Part shown: piece by piece, positions 41,505 through 50,876 of the stretch
Numbering within the stretch: the stretch's first letter is position 1
How the letters are laid out: every line of letters begins with the position of its first letter
Source: Chitinasiproducens palmae
GTDB taxonomy: Bacteria; Pseudomonadota; Gammaproteobacteria; Burkholderiales; Burkholderiaceae
Assembly: GCF_900095735.1 (NCBI RefSeq)
Contig: NZ_FNLO01000017.1
Coordinates: 1-64,000 of the forward strand
Reading direction: 5' to 3'
Length of the DNA stretch: 64,000 nucleotides
The notes under the pieces: generated by a model
Seen by the model: only the letters and a program-made list of their open reading frames with translations
Databases searched by the model: none
Told to the model about the DNA's origin: nothing
Program-made: the position numbers and the translations under genes

Positions 41505-42779
41505 TCAGAGTACGGAATCCTTGCCGACGCCGTTCGACGCGAAGTGCCGTTTCAGCCGGACCAGCGCTTCCTGCTGGATCTGGCGCACCCGCTCGCGAGT
41601 CAACGCCATTTCGGCGGCAAGCTGTTCCAAGGTCGAGATTTCGTTGTTGTTCAGGCCGAAACGGCGCTCGATCACGTAGCGGTGCTTGTCGGACAAGCGT
41701 GACAACCACAGCCGCATCAGCGATTCGACCTCCCGGTTCTGCACCTCTGCCTCGGGCGCCAGGCTTTCCTCGTCGGAAAGCATATCGAGCAGACTGCTGC
41801 CCGGATCGATATCGAGCGGCGCATCGAGCGATGCGGTGTGTTCGTTGAGGGCCAGGATATCGGCGATGTCGTCCACCGATTTGCCGGTCAGATGCGCGAT
41901 GTCGTCGACACTCGCCTCGCGGCGGTCGACGCTGCTTCGTTCGAGGTGGCGCTTGGCGCGCAAGACCTGATTGAGCTCGCGAATCACATGGACCGGCAAC
42001 CGTACGGTGCGCGCCTGGTTCATGATCGCGCGTTCGACGCTCTGCCTGATCCACCAGGTTGCGTACGTCGAGAAGCGAAACCCGCGCTCGGGCTCGAACT
42101 TCTCGATCGCATGCATCAGACCGAGGTTGCCTTCCGCGATCACGTCGAGCAGCGGCAGACCCCGATTCGTATAGCCTTTTGCAATGCTGACCACGAGGCG
42201 CAGATTGCGCTCGATCATCACCTGGCGCGAGTCGAAATTGCCCTGCTTGGCCAGCGTCGCGTGGTGCTGCTCTTCTTCGGGAGTCAGCAGCGGTTTGACG
42301 CTGATGCTGTTCAGGTAATGCTGAACCGTGTCGGCCGTCAGTTCCGACTGCAGCAGCGCCCGATACTCGACCGGGTCGTTGCCTTCGGTGCCGCGTTTGG
42401 CCGTTTCCCCGCTGCCGGCCGACGCCGCGCCGTCCGAGCCGTCCGAGCCGCCCGAGCCGTCCGAGCCGTCCGAGCCGTCGACCTCGTCGACCGTATGCGC
42501 GTCGTCGCTGCTCGTGGTCTCGCCGCCGTCGAGCGCCAGCGCGTCGTGCCGCGCCTTCGCTGCGTCGTGCCGCGCCTTCGCTGCGTCGCGCCCATCGTTC
42601 GTCCCGCCGCCCTTCGTCGCCTTCGGCCGAACGGCGTCAGGCGAAGCGGCGGCGCCGGGCGCCGGCTCGGCACCATCGCCGCCGGTCGAGCGGCGACGCA
42701 CGTCAACACGCGCCGCGACCGCCGACGAATCGGTCGGTGCCTGGGCGGACAGGTTCGGCGCGCGCTTCGGTTTTTGCAT
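41505..42779 (-). CDS. rpoS: Stationary-phase sigma factor RpoS with expanded N-terminus
   Basis: RNA polymerase sigma-S. Conserved regions start near residue 146: region 1.2 (TVQHYLNSIS), 2.1-2.4 (ERNLRLVVSIAKGYTNRGL, RGFRFSTYATWWIRQSVERAI), region 3, and 4.2 (TLEQLAAEMALTRERVRQIQQEAL). At 424 aa it is longer than E. coli RpoS (330) and the Burkholderia proteins I recall. The extra is a low-complexity N-terminus containing a duplicated AAKARHD and a (GSD)n array at about 102-117, both encoded by exact DNA repeats. Follows nlpD by 36 bp. Confidence 0.96.
   Translation of the reverse strand: MQKPKRAPNLSAQAPTDSSAVAARVDVRRRSTGGDGAEPAPGAAASPDAVRPKATKGGGTNDGRDAAKARHDAAKARHDALALDGGETTSSDDAHTVDEVDGSDGSDGSGGSDGSDGAASAGSGETAKRGTEGNDPVEYRALLQSELTADTVQHYLNSISVKPLLTPEEEQHHATLAKQGNFDSRQVMIERNLRLVVSIAKGYTNRGLPLLDVIAEGNLGLMHAIEKFEPERGFRFSTYATWWIRQSVERAIMNQARTVRLPVHVIRELNQVLRAKRHLERSSVDRREASVDDIAHLTGKSVDDIADILALNEHTASLDAPLDIDPGSSLLDMLSDEESLAPEAEVQNREVESLMRLWLSRLSDKHRYVIERRFGLNNNEISTLEQLAAEMALTRERVRQIQQEALVRLKRHFASNGVGKDSVL
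42430..42480. repeat. In-frame 9-bp repeat in rpoS
   Basis: Five copies of CCGTCCGAG (one with a single change) plus a partial sixth encode the Gly-Ser-Asp array in the RpoS N-terminal region. Confidence 0.93.
42541..42582. repeat. In-frame 21-bp direct repeat in rpoS
   Basis: Two identical 21-bp units (GCGTCGTGCCGCGCC then TTCGCT) and a partial third encode the duplicated Ala-Ala-Lys-Ala-Arg-His-Asp heptapeptide of the RpoS N-terminus. Confidence 0.93.
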
Positions 42780-42815
42780 GGCCGTGGCTCGTCTCCGGCC
42801 CGCGTGAGCGAGCCT

Positions 42816-43715
42816 TTATTGCGGCGGCAGGTAACTCAGGGGGTCCACCGGCTTGGTTTGCTTCCGAACTTCGAAATGCAATTTGACGCGATCGGTTCCG
42901 CTGCTGCCCATCTCGGCAATCTTCTGCCCGCGGGTCACTGCGTCGCCTTCCTTGACCAGCAAGGTCTGGTTGTGCGCATAGGCGGTAAGGAGCGTGTCGT
43001 TATGCTTGATGATAATCAGATTGCCATAACCGCGCAGGCCGCTGCCCGCGTACAGCACGCGCCCTTCCCCGGCCGCCAGCACCGGCTCGCCCGCCGTCCC
43101 GCCGATATCCACGCCCTTGTTCTTGCCACCGTCGAAGCGCGCCAGGATCGGGCCGCGCGCGGGCCACGACAGCGTCACCGGTCCAGTGCCCATCGGCGCA
43201 CTGTTGGCGACGGCGGCGCCGGCGTCCGGCGGGTTGCTGGCAAGCGGCGGCGGCGTGCTGCCCGTGGCCCCGACGGGCGGCGGCGGCACGTAGGCCGGCG
43301 CTGCGCCGAGCGGCGCGCTCTGCACGCCCGAGCTCGCCAGCGGCGTGGTCGTCACGCCACCAGGAGCGCCGGCGGCGCCCGGGGGCGCCACGCGCAGCAA
43401 TTGGCCGACTTCGATTGCATTCGGGTTGGTCAGATTGTTCCAACCCGCGATGTCGCGATAGTTCTGTCCGTTTTCCAACGCGATGCGGTACAGCGTATCG
43501 CCCGGCTTCACGCGATAGAAGCCGGCTGGCGCCGGCCCCGTCGCCTGCTGTGTCGCGAGGTCGCCGGTCCCGCCTGCGCCGCCGGAGCGATCGACGACAG
43601 GTGCGCCATCCATTCGAGACGCGCACGCAGTCAGGACTGCGACGGCAAGCACGCAGGCCACGCCGTGCAGCCTCGGCCCACCCTTCGTCCTGCTGTTTCT
43701 CGTCAACGTACTCAT
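42816..43715 (-). CDS. nlpD: NlpD-like LysM/M23 lipoprotein (murein hydrolase activator)
   Basis: An outer-membrane lipoprotein that activates amidases for cell separation. The 299-aa precursor has lipobox LTAC (Cys31), a LysM domain (about 67-110, YRVKPGDTLYRIALENGQ), a Pro/Gly/Ala linker and a C-terminal LytM/M23 domain (about 190-297). The domain lacks the complete zinc ligands expected of an active peptidase. The ATG at 43715 is preferred. It lies between pcm and rpoS in the classic order; rpoS promoters often lie inside nlpD. Confidence 0.94.
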   Translation of the reverse strand: MSTLTRNSRTKGGPRLHGVACVLAVAVLTACASRMDGAPVVDRSGGAGGTGDLATQQATGPAPAGFYRVKPGDTLYRIALENGQNYRDIAGWNNLTNPNAIEVGQLLRVAPPGAAGAPGGVTTTPLASSGVQSAPLGAAPAYVPPPPVGATGSTPPPLASNPPDAGAAVANSAPMGTGPVTLSWPARGPILARFDGGKNKGVDIGGTAGEPVLAAGEGRVLYAGSGLRGYGNLIIIKHNDTLLTAYAHNQTLLVKEGDAVTRGQKIAEMGSSGTDRVKLHFEVRKQTKPVDPLSYLPPQ

Positions 43716-43720
43716 CGGTA

Positions 43721-44572
43721 TCAGCTCACTCCGAATTTCATGGGAACAAAATTGACGGGGTCGAGCAGCGTCTCGCGCCAATGCGCGGCGGACGTCTTCT
43801 CGACCAGGATCAAATGCTGCACGTGTTCGCCGACCGGCGCGACCAGTCGTCCGCCGACGGCCAACTGCTCGATCAACGCGGTCGGCACGTCAAGCGCCGC
43901 AGCGGCGATCACGATCGCGTCGAATGGCGCCGCAATCGGCAGACCGAGATGACCATCGCCGTAGTGCAGGCGGATGTTGACGCGTCGCAGCGGGCGCAGG
44001 TTGCGCTTCGCACGCTCGTGCAGCCACTTCAGGCGCTCGACCGAATAGACGTCGTCGGCGAGATGGCTCAGCACCGCCGCCTGGTAACCGCAGCCAGTGC
44101 CGATTTCGAGCGCACGCCCGATGCGCCGGCCGCCCGACGCCAGCGCCAGCATCCGCGCCACCACCGACGGCTTGGAAATCGTTTGTTGCTGACCAATCGG
44201 CAATGCGGCGTCCTCGTAGGCCTGGGCGCCGAGCGCGGAGTCGACGAAGCCGTGACGCGGCACCGCGCGCAACGCGTCGAGCACCAGCTCGTCCCTGATC
44301 CCGGCCGTCCGCAAACGTTCGACCATGCGGTTCATCAGGCCCTCGTGGGCCGCGCCTGCCCCGTTGGCGGCGCCCGCCCCGCCCAGCGGCTGCGGCCGGC
44401 TGGCCAGCCCGACCGCAGCCGCGCGGGCGACGGACTCGGCCGCCCTGACCACCGACGCGGGTGCCGCCGAACGCAGCGGCTGCGGGCGACGGGCGGCCGC
44501 ACCCGGGGCCGTGCCCTTGGTCATCACATCCGACAGGGCGAGAGGGAATCGCTTGCCGCGCGGTTGCGTCAT
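43721..44572 (-). CDS. pcm: Protein-L-isoaspartate O-methyltransferase Pcm
   Basis: Repairs isoaspartyl damage in ageing proteins using SAM. The core begins near residue 75 ([28 protein letters not shown]) with SAM motif [15 protein letters not shown] and the post-motif PPTALIEQL-like region. The roughly 75-residue Ala/Arg/Pro-rich N-terminal extension is common in Burkholderia Pcm. The ATG overlaps the surE stop as ATGA, showing translational coupling. Confidence 0.95.
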   Translation of the reverse strand: MTQPRGKRFPLALSDVMTKGTAPGAAARRPQPLRSAAPASVVRAAESVARAAAVGLASRPQPLGGAGAANGAGAAHEGLMNRMVERLRTAGIRDELVLDALRAVPRHGFVDSALGAQAYEDAALPIGQQQTISKPSVVARMLALASGGRRIGRALEIGTGCGYQAAVLSHLADDVYSVERLKWLHERAKRNLRPLRRVNIRLHYGDGHLGLPIAAPFDAIVIAAAALDVPTALIEQLAVGGRLVAPVGEHVQHLILVEKTSAAHWRETLLDPVNFVPMKFGVS

Positions 44573-45315
44573 GACATCGCCGCCCATTCGCCCAGCGCGC
44601 CGAGCTGGCGCTGGTGCGTGAGATCGAGTTGCAATGGCGTCAGCGACACGAAGCCGTTTGCCACCGCATGGAAGTCCGTGCCCTCCGTCGCATCGCGGAC
44701 TTCGCCGCAGGCACCGATCCAGTAGATCGCCTGGCCGCGCGGGTCCTCGCCGCGGATCACCGGCTGCGACGGGTGCCGCTTGCCCAGACGCGTCACGCGC
44801 CACGGACCGATGGCCGGCGCGGGCAGCGATGGCACGTTCACATTCAGGAGCATCGGTGCCGGCAGCGGTGCGCCGGCGTGGCGAGCCACGATATCGCGCG
44901 CCACGCCGGCGGCGGCATCGAGATGGGCCCAGCCGTGTTCGGCCAGCGAAATCGCAATCGACGGGATGCCAAACAGGAAACCTTCGGTGGCGGCCGCCAC
45001 GGTACCCGAATACAGGGTGTCCTCACCCATGTTCGGGCCGTTGTTGATGCCCGACACGATCAGGTCGGGCCGCCAGTCGAGCAGGCTCGTCACGGCGACG
45101 TGGATGCAATCGGTCGGCGTGCCGTTGACATACAGGAAACCGTTGGCGGCAGTCCGCACCGAGAGCGGACGCGACAAGGTCAGCGAGTTCGACGAACCGC
45201 TGCAGTTCTGTTCGGGCGCGACCACGGCAATCTCGCCCAGTCCCTCCAGCGCTTCGCGAAGCGCTGTGAGTCCGGGCGCAAGATAACCGTCATCGTTGCT
45301 CAGAAGTATCCGCAT
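44569..45315 (-). CDS. surE: 5'/3'-nucleotidase SurE
   Basis: A 248-aa survival protein that dephosphorylates nucleoside monophosphates and exopolyphosphate. The N-terminal metal site [15 protein letters not shown] with Asp8/Asp9, the [10 protein letters not shown] segment and [19 protein letters not shown] are all present. The ATG gives the canonical start, and the stop overlaps pcm. It heads the surE-pcm-nlpD-rpoS stationary-phase group, 50 bp after recR. Confidence 0.97.
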   Translation of the reverse strand: MRILLSNDDGYLAPGLTALREALEGLGEIAVVAPEQNCSGSSNSLTLSRPLSVRTAANGFLYVNGTPTDCIHVAVTSLLDWRPDLIVSGINNGPNMGEDTLYSGTVAAATEGFLFGIPSIAISLAEHGWAHLDAAAGVARDIVARHAGAPLPAPMLLNVNVPSLPAPAIGPWRVTRLGKRHPSQPVIRGEDPRGQAIYWIGACGEVRDATEGTDFHAVANGFVSLTPLQLDLTHQRQLGALGEWAAMS

Positions 45316-45365
45316 CAGCCGATTGTAACCGAGGTTCGCCCGCCGTCGCGTCGGCGGACAGGCGT

Positions 45366-45968
45366 TCAGACCGTGCGTCGATCGACCATCGCGCGCGCGA
45401 TGGTGCCCACGTCGACGTACTCCAGCTCGCCGCCCATCGGCACGCCGCGCGCGAGACGGCTGACCGACAGGCCGCGCGCCTTGAGCATCTGCGCCAGATA
45501 GTGCGCGGTGGCCTCGCCTTCGTTGGTGAAGTTGGTCGCGAGCACCACCTCCTTCACCACGCCGTCTTCCGCCCGACGAATCAGGCGGTCGAAATGGACG
45601 TCGTTCGGTCCGATCCCGTCCAGTGGACTCAGGCGTCCCATCAGCACGAAATACAGCCCGCGGAAGGTCAACGTCTGTTCGAGCATCGCCTGGTCGGCGG
45701 GTGTCTCGACGACGCACAATACGCTGGCGTCGCGCGTGTCGTCCGAACACAGCTCGCAGATCGTCGCTTCGGTGAAGGTGTTGCAGCGCTCGCAGTGGCG
45801 CAGGCCCTGGCTCGCGCCGAGCAGTGCCTCGCCCAGGCGCACCGCGCCGCTGCGGTCATGCTGCATCAGATGGTAGGCGATGCGCTGGGCGGATTTCGGA
45901 CCGACGCCAGGCAGCGCGCGCAGCGCCTCGATCAAGGCACTCAGGGATGAAGGCGGCTTGGTCGCCAT
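45366..45968 (-). CDS. recR: Recombination mediator RecR
   Basis: Works with RecF/RecO to load RecA at gaps. The 200-aa protein has the N-terminal helix-hairpin-helix ([16 protein letters not shown]), a four-cysteine zinc finger ([16 protein letters not shown]) and a Toprim domain. The ATG giving MATKPPSSL is preferred over an in-frame TTG 15 bp upstream. The dnaX-ybaB-recR order is conserved, but here ybaB and recR are separated by about 690 bp of repeat-rich sequence. Confidence 0.97.
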   Translation of the reverse strand: MATKPPSSLSALIEALRALPGVGPKSAQRIAYHLMQHDRSGAVRLGEALLGASQGLRHCERCNTFTEATICELCSDDTRDASVLCVVETPADQAMLEQTLTFRGLYFVLMGRLSPLDGIGPNDVHFDRLIRRAEDGVVKEVVLATNFTNEGEATAHYLAQMLKARGLSVSRLARGVPMGGELEYVDVGTIARAMVDRRTV

Positions 45969-46658
45969 CGTGCGAGGCTCCAAAAGATTCCCTAATGAAA
46001 ACAGGACCCGAAAACAGGACCCGAAAGCGAGACCGGAAAGCGAGACCCGCCGGCAGGACCGTCGAGTCGACGGGCGACCTGGCGCGACGGCGACCGTGAC
46101 ACGCGATCGAACGGGCGCGCGGGCGACACGTCGGCGTCCGATCCCGCAGCCAACGATGCGGCCAACGATGCGGCCGATGACACGGCCAAGGACGCGCCCA
46201 AAGACGCGGCCGATGTGGCAGCCCGCCTCGCCGGCTCGGCCCGCCAGAACGATCGGAGCACGGTCCCGCAGTGGCCCACCGCGCCCACTGTGCTTCTGCT
46301 ATGTCTTGCCACAAGCGCACGGCCGACTCGCGTTGCACTAGCCAGCGCGGGAGCGCGCGTTTCCAGCACCGCTACCGCCTGGAACCGACTGGCCGGCCGC
46401 TTCGAACCCGCTGGCAAGCCGCCCACACCAAGCCACGAACATAGCGCCACGAACACCGAACCGTGAACACCGAACCGTGAGCACCGCACCGGGAGCACCG
46501 AACCGGAAACATCGACCCGGAACCATGGAAGCGGAAGCTTCGAGCCGCGAACGTCGCATCGACGCGGATGACCTATGCGCGCCGCCGACCGTGCGTCGAA
46601 TCCGGCACCGCGGCGGCCTGCCCCGATCCGGAGCTGAGGCGCACCGCGCTACGCTTCC
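45969..46658. other. Repeat-filled spacer between ybaB and recR
   Basis: In most bacteria ybaB and recR are almost contiguous. Here about 690 bp intervene, containing imperfect GACCCGAAAACAG-type units (about 45999-46070), 12-bp GCCAACGATGCG-like units (about 46155-46215) and the 14-bp array at 46451-46520. Open frames are Ala/Ser/Arg-rich, repeat-driven and lack start signals. I do not call a gene. Confidence 0.65.
46451..46520. repeat. 14-bp tandem repeat, five copies
   Basis: Two exact GAACACCGAACCGT units are followed by GAGCACCGCACCGG, GAGCACCGAACCGG and AAACATCGACCCGG in 14-bp register. The period is not a multiple of three and the position is intergenic. Confidence 0.9.
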
Positions 46659-46985
46659 TCAGAACGGCATCTTGAAGCCCGGCGGCACCGGCAGGCCGCT
46701 GGTAACGCCGCCCATCTTCTCTTGCGTGACGGCTTCCGCCTTGCGCGCCGCGTCGTTCAAGGCTGCTGCGATCAAGTCCTCGAGCATTTCCTTGTCGTCG
46801 GCGAACAGGCTGTCGTCGATGAAGACCCGGCGCACCTCGTTCTTGCAGGTCATCGTGATGCGACACAGGCCGCCACCGGCCTCGCCCGTCACCTCGATGT
46901 GCTGCAAGGCGTCCTGCGCCTGCTTCATCTTGTCCTGCATCTGCTGGACCTGCTTCATCAGGCCGCCGAGTTGTCCTTTCATCAT
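46659..46985 (-). CDS. ybaB: YbaB/EbfC family nucleoid-associated protein
   Basis: A 108-aa small DNA-binding protein forming dimers with a tweezer-like shape. The coiled-coil N-terminus ([17 protein letters not shown]) and the central strand region ([22 protein letters not shown]) match the family. Two adjacent ATG codons make either start possible. It lies 86 bp after dnaX and upstream of recR. Confidence 0.95.
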   Translation of the reverse strand: MMKGQLGGLMKQVQQMQDKMKQAQDALQHIEVTGEAGGGLCRITMTCKNEVRRVFIDDSLFADDKEMLEDLIAAALNDAARKAEAVTQEKMGGVTSGLPVPPGFKMPF

Positions 46986-47071
46986 CGCCTTGGCTCCAAA
47001 ATCAGTATTGTAAGGGGTGCGCAGGCCGCCGCCGCGGATTCGCGCGGCGGTGGCGGGTGTGACGTTGCCGG

Positions 47072-49822
47072 TCAGGGAACGATGGGTTTGACCGAGCCAG
47101 GCACGACACTGCCGTCGAAGTCGCGCAGCAGGGTTTGGACGAACGGATCGTCGGCGATCAGCTTTTCCGCTTCAGCCTGCAGCGCGGCGCGGCGCGCGCG
47201 CTCGACCAGGGCGGCCGTATGCCGGGCGGGACCGACTTCGACCTCGACCGCGCAGGGCAGGCCAAGACGTTCGACCAACGCCTCGCTGACCTTGTCGACG
47301 TGTCCGCCCTTGCTCAATGTCGCAACCGGCACTGCGAGCACGACGCGACCGGCGTCGCAGCGCGTCAGTTCGCTTTGCAACGCGAGCTGCTGCGCCAGGC
47401 CGCGCAGCGGCAGCGAAGCGGCCAACGCGGGCCAGTCCCCGTCCACCCCGAGCGGATCGAGAGACACGACAGGTCCATCGTACGGTACGTCGATGACGGC
47501 ATCGGGCGCGATGCGTGCCGTTGGCGGCGCCGCTGGCGAGCCTCGGGTGGCGACCGCCACTGCGTTCATCGCGTTGTCGCCGGCCGACGGCCGTCGCGCC
47601 TGCGCCGGCGTCGCAAGCGGCCCTGCCTTTGCAGCGGGGGTGTCGTCCCCAAAGGCGTCGAACGGCAGGTCTTCCCACGGCGGTATGTCGCCCGCCGCCT
47701 CGGCGAACGCATGATTGGCCGTCAGTTCGTCGGAGACCGAGGCGGCCACCGGCGCAACCCGCGCCACCGTGCGGGACGCGGGCGCCGCCTCTGGCGTACC
47801 GGCGCGCGCAGCGGCCCCGACAGCCGCGTTCGGCGCCGGCTCGCGCGGTGCGCGTGCGACGGCACTGGCCGAGGCTGAGCGTCCGCCTGAAGGGTGAGCA
47901 GACGACGCCAAGGATGGCGCGGCAGGTGCGGCAGGTGCGGCAGGTGCGGCAGGTGCGGCAGCATGCGACGACGGCTTCAGGCCACGCAGGGCGTCGAGCA
48001 TCTGTCGGGCTGGCGAGCGCTCGCCCGCGGTCGCTCCGCTGCCCGTGGTGTCGGCCATGTCGGCGGACGGCGCACTGGCCGACGGCGCCGGCCGAAGCAG
48101 GCTCGGGCGCTCGGGCGGCGTCGGTGTGGCGATTGCCGTATTCGCATCCAGTTCGGACCCGCCGTCGGACGACAAGCCGGGTTGTTGGGTCGGAGTCGGA
48201 GTCGGGGTCCAAGTCGGGGTCGGCGTCGAGGCCGGCTGCGCCGCCTGTCTTGCGTCGGCCCCGCGTTCCACCTCCGCCTCGCCGCGATGCGCTGCGCCGT
48301 GACCATCCCCGCTCGGCGGGGCCAGCGACGCCGCCGGTAGGCCGATGTCGTCGGTATCCGCCCAGGCTTCGTCGTCGGACAGGGCCTGTGGCGCGGCCTC
48401 TTCGGCACGGACGCGGGCCACCCCGGCGAATGCCTTCGAGGGTGCCGCGTCACCCTTTGCCGCTGTTGCCGCTGTTGCCGCTGTTGCCGCTGTTGCCGCC
48501 GGCGACGCTGACGCCGGTGAAGTCGGCGTTGACGAGGAGACCGATGACGCAGTAGGCGATAACGCGGCCGGCGTGGCGGCGTGCGCCGCCGCAGTCGCCC
48601 CCGCAATCCTCCCATTAGTCGCCCCGTCAGTCGCCCCGTCAGTCGCCCGGTCAGTCGCCCGATCGGTCGCCCCAAGGCCGAGGCCGGGCAACGCGGCGCG
48701 CGCGCGCGGCGGCACCGGCGCGCCGCCCGTGACATCGCTGCCGGGCGCGAACGCAAGCATGCGCAGCAATGTCATCGTGAAGCCAGCGTATTCATCGGGT
48801 GCCAAGGGCAACTCGCTGCGCCCGAGCGTCGCAATCTGGTAGAACAGTTGCACCTGTTCGGCTGGCCAGGTTGCCGCGAAGCGTTCGACTTCCGCAACGT
48901 CGACGGCGTCGGGCAGCAGCGACGCGGGCGCGAACTGCGCCCAGGCGATGCGGTGCAGCCATTGCGCCAGATCCTGCAGCGCGACGGAGAACGACAGGCT
49001 GCGGCCGGCCATTTCATCGGCGAGCGCCAGCAGACCCGGACCGTCGCCGGCCGCGAGAGCGTCGAGCAGGCGCACCAGATAGCCCTGGTCGAGGGTACCC
49101 AGCATGCCTCGCACCGCCTCCTCGCTGACGGTTCCTGCCGCATAGGCAATCGCCTGGTCGGTCAGCGACAGCGCGTCCCGCATGCTGCCGTCGGCCGCGC
49201 GCGCCAGCAAGCGCAGCGCCGGCGTTTCGTAGGCGATCGATTCGGCGCCCAGCACCCGCTCAAGATGACCGACGATGTCGGCCGGCGGCATCTGCTTCAA
49301 ATTGAACTGCAGGCAGCGCGACAGGACGGTGACCGGGATCTTCTGCGGGTCGGTGGTCGCCAGGATGAACTTGACGTAGGGCGGCGGCTCCTCCAGCGTC
49401 TTGAGCATGGCGTTGAACGCGTGATTGGTCAGCATGTGCACTTCGTCGATCATGTAGACCTTGAAGCGCGCATCGACCGGTGCGTAGACCGCTCGCTCCA
49501 GCAGCGCCGCCATCTCGTCGACACCACGATTCGACGCGGCGTCCATTTCAACGTAGTCGACGAAACGCCCGGCATCGATTTCACGGCACGCGCGGCACAC
49601 GCCGCACGGCGTCGCGGTGATGCCGGTCTCGCAATTCAGCGCCTTGGCAAGAATTCGTGACAGGGTGGTCTTGCCGACGCCTCGCGTGCCCGTGAACAGA
49701 TAGGCATGGTGCAGTCGCTGCTCGGAAAGCGCATGACTCAGCGCGCGCACCACGTGGTCCTGCCCGACGAGGGAGGAAAAATCGCGCGGCCGCCACTTCC
49801 GGGCCAACACCTGATAACTCAT
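47072..49822 (-). CDS. dnaX: DNA polymerase III subunits gamma/tau with large low-complexity linker
   Basis: Clamp-loader ATPase. N-terminal AAA+ domain with Walker A GTRGVGKT (45-52), zinc cysteines 64, 73, 76 and 79 and the DEVHML motif. The collar domain follows to about residue 370. A linker of nearly 400 residues is very rich in Ala, Thr, Pro, Ser and Gly and contains several exact repeats. The tau C-terminal domain comes last ([30 protein letters not shown]). At 916 aa it is unusually long. I saw no A6G slippery heptamer for gamma production. Confidence 0.95.
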   Translation of the reverse strand: MSYQVLARKWRPRDFSSLVGQDHVVRALSHALSEQRLHHAYLFTGTRGVGKTTLSRILAKALNCETGITATPCGVCRACREIDAGRFVDYVEMDAASNRGVDEMAALLERAVYAPVDARFKVYMIDEVHMLTNHAFNAMLKTLEEPPPYVKFILATTDPQKIPVTVLSRCLQFNLKQMPPADIVGHLERVLGAESIAYETPALRLLARAADGSMRDALSLTDQAIAYAAGTVSEEAVRGMLGTLDQGYLVRLLDALAAGDGPGLLALADEMAGRSLSFSVALQDLAQWLHRIAWAQFAPASLLPDAVDVAEVERFAATWPAEQVQLFYQIATLGRSELPLAPDEYAGFTMTLLRMLAFAPGSDVTGGAPVPPRARAALPGLGLGATDRATDRATDGATDGATNGRIAGATAAAHAATPAALSPTASSVSSSTPTSPASASPAATAATAATAATAAKGDAAPSKAFAGVARVRAEEAAPQALSDDEAWADTDDIGLPAASLAPPSGDGHGAAHRGEAEVERGADARQAAQPASTPTPTWTPTPTPTQQPGLSSDGGSELDANTAIATPTPPERPSLLRPAPSASAPSADMADTTGSGATAGERSPARQMLDALRGLKPSSHAAAPAAPAAPAAPAAPSLASSAHPSGGRSASASAVARAPREPAPNAAVGAAARAGTPEAAPASRTVARVAPVAASVSDELTANHAFAEAAGDIPPWEDLPFDAFGDDTPAAKAGPLATPAQARRPSAGDNAMNAVAVATRGSPAAPPTARIAPDAVIDVPYDGPVVSLDPLGVDGDWPALAASLPLRGLAQQLALQSELTRCDAGRVVLAVPVATLSKGGHVDKVSEALVERLGLPCAVEVEVGPARHTAALVERARRAALQAEAEKLIADDPFVQTLLRDFDGSVVPGSVKPIVP
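47918..47963. repeat. In-frame 9-bp repeat in dnaX (GCGGCAGGT type)
   Basis: About five units of GCGGCAGGT encode the Ala-Ala-Pro array of the DnaX linker. Edges are accurate to a few bases. Confidence 0.88.
48459..48494. repeat. In-frame 9-bp repeat in dnaX (GCCGCTGTT, four copies)
   Basis: Four exact GCCGCTGTT units encode Ala-Thr-Ala-type tripeptides of the linker on the minus strand, read as (ATA)n. Confidence 0.92.
48607..48672. repeat. In-frame 12-bp repeat in dnaX
   Basis: About five units of the CAGTCGCCCCGT type, with progressive substitutions, encode a Thr-Asp-Arg-Ala / Thr-Asp-Gly-Ala tetrapeptide array in the linker. Confidence 0.88.
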
Positions 49823-50047
49823 TGGGTCATTCCCGAGATTCGCCGGTCACCGTCGGATCGGCGCCCACTGTCGGCGCGGCATCGCGGCGCGTCCCCTGGA
49901 TCCGACCTTTGGCCTGGCATCGCCGCACAGCGTCGGCGCTGCATCCACGACGCTGCCCGCCCGTCGCAAAACCACGCGAATCGAGATGCCGGACACGACA
50001 GGATGGGAAACAGAGACAGCCACGTGGATCACGTCCGGCTGGTAGAA

Positions 50048-50147
50048 GTGACGAGCCTAACCCTCGGCACTGGTGGAAAACGGCTGTGGCTGCTTCGTTC
50101 CCGACCTGACCAGGTTGACCGCGCCGCCATGCGAGGAGGCCCGTCAC
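50048..50147 (-). ncRNA. ffs: Signal recognition particle 4.5S RNA
   Basis: The minus strand contains the invariant SRP RNA core (GGTCAGGTCGGGAACGAAGC then AGCC), the Ffh-binding GNRA-type loop region and its asymmetric internal loop. Outer sequences pair from GTGACGGGCCT at the 5' side to AGGCTCGTCAC at the 3' side, giving a hairpin of about 100 nt typical of the bacterial small form. It lies upstream of dnaX on the same strand, a common arrangement. Ends are set by the outer pairing and may be off by a few bases. Confidence 0.93.
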
Positions 50148-50152
50148 TGAGA

Positions 50153-50161
50153 ATTCTAGCA
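50153..50161 (-). promoter_or_regulatory. Extended -10 promoter for ffs
   Basis: TGCTAGAAT on the minus strand, 5-6 bp upstream of the predicted 4.5S RNA 5' end, matches an extended -10 element. The -35 region is poor. Confidence 0.6.
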
Positions 50162-50189
50162 CGGCCAATGCCGCCTCGACCAGTCCCGT

Positions 50190-50876
50190 TCACTGCCCGG
50201 ACGAGTCGCCGTCCAAACCGGTGCGCGCCCGCGGACTGGCAAGGCCAGCCGTCCCGGTGCCGACGCCGAACGAATCGACATGACGAAGGTGGTCGGCAAG
50301 CTGGACCAGGTTGGTGATGCCGAGCTTGCGGAACACATTGCGCTTGTGCGCGCTGACCGTCTTGTGACTGATGAACAGCGCCCTGGCGACCTCCTTGTTG
50401 CACCCGCCATCGACCAGCCGGCGCGCGACGGCCAGCTCCCGGTCGCTGAGCGCGGCCAGCCAATCGGACTCGCTTGCCAGGTGATAGCCCACCTCGTCCG
50501 GGAAAAACCGATAACCGGCGAGAATCGCCAGGCATCCCTGCCGGACCTGTCCCGGTTCGCAACACTTGTAGATGTAGCCGTGCGCGCCGGCGCTCATCGA
50601 ACGTTTCAGCGGCAGCGCGCCCGTGTGCATCGACAGCACCAGGACCTTGATCGGCCTCGCAAGCCGCCTGACACGTTTGATCAGTTCGTAGCCGTCGATG
50701 CCGGGCAGGTCGATGTCGATGATGACCAGGTCGGGATGCATGGTTTGTATCAATGCCCACCCTCTGCTGCCATCGTCCGCTTCGCCCACGATATTCAGGT
50801 CAGGATCGCCGTTCAGCGATGCCCGTACGCCCAGCCGAACGAACGGATGATCGTCCACGATGATGATGCTAGCCAA
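50190..50876 (-). CDS. Orphan NarL/BvgA-type response regulator
   Basis: A 228-aa two-component regulator: receiver domain with acidic pair Asp8-Asp9, phospho-acceptor Asp54 (VIIDIDLPG), Ser82 and Lys104, then a LuxR-type helix-turn-helix (LSDRELAVARRLVDGGCNKEVARALFISHKTVSAHKRNVFRKL). The TTG at 50876 is the best start: an AAGGAGG ribosome-binding site sits 5 nt upstream and the receiver domain begins immediately (ASIIIVDDH). No histidine kinase is nearby, so partner and targets are unknown. Confidence 0.92.
   Translation of the reverse strand: MASIIIVDDHPFVRLGVRASLNGDPDLNIVGEADDGSRGWALIQTMHPDLVIIDIDLPGIDGYELIKRVRRLARPIKVLVLSMHTGALPLKRSMSAGAHGYIYKCCEPGQVRQGCLAILAGYRFFPDEVGYHLASESDWLAALSDRELAVARRLVDGGCNKEVARALFISHKTVSAHKRNVFRKLGITNLVQLADHLRHVDSFGVGTGTAGLASPRARTGLDGDSSGQ

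Noticed and set aside
41838-43952. A 704-codon plus-strand frame opposite rpoS/nlpD
   Set aside because: Antisense shadow with repetitive Arg/Ala/Val content; no ribosome-binding site or family.
45992-46498. A 168-codon minus-strand frame between ybaB and recR
   Set aside because: It consists of repeat-derived peptides (Ser/Phe/Gly- and Ala/Ser-rich) with no ribosome-binding site, so more likely expanded spacer.
50029-50147. Coding frames across the ffs region
   Set aside because: The segment carries the SRP RNA core and pairing ends; open frames through it are incidental.
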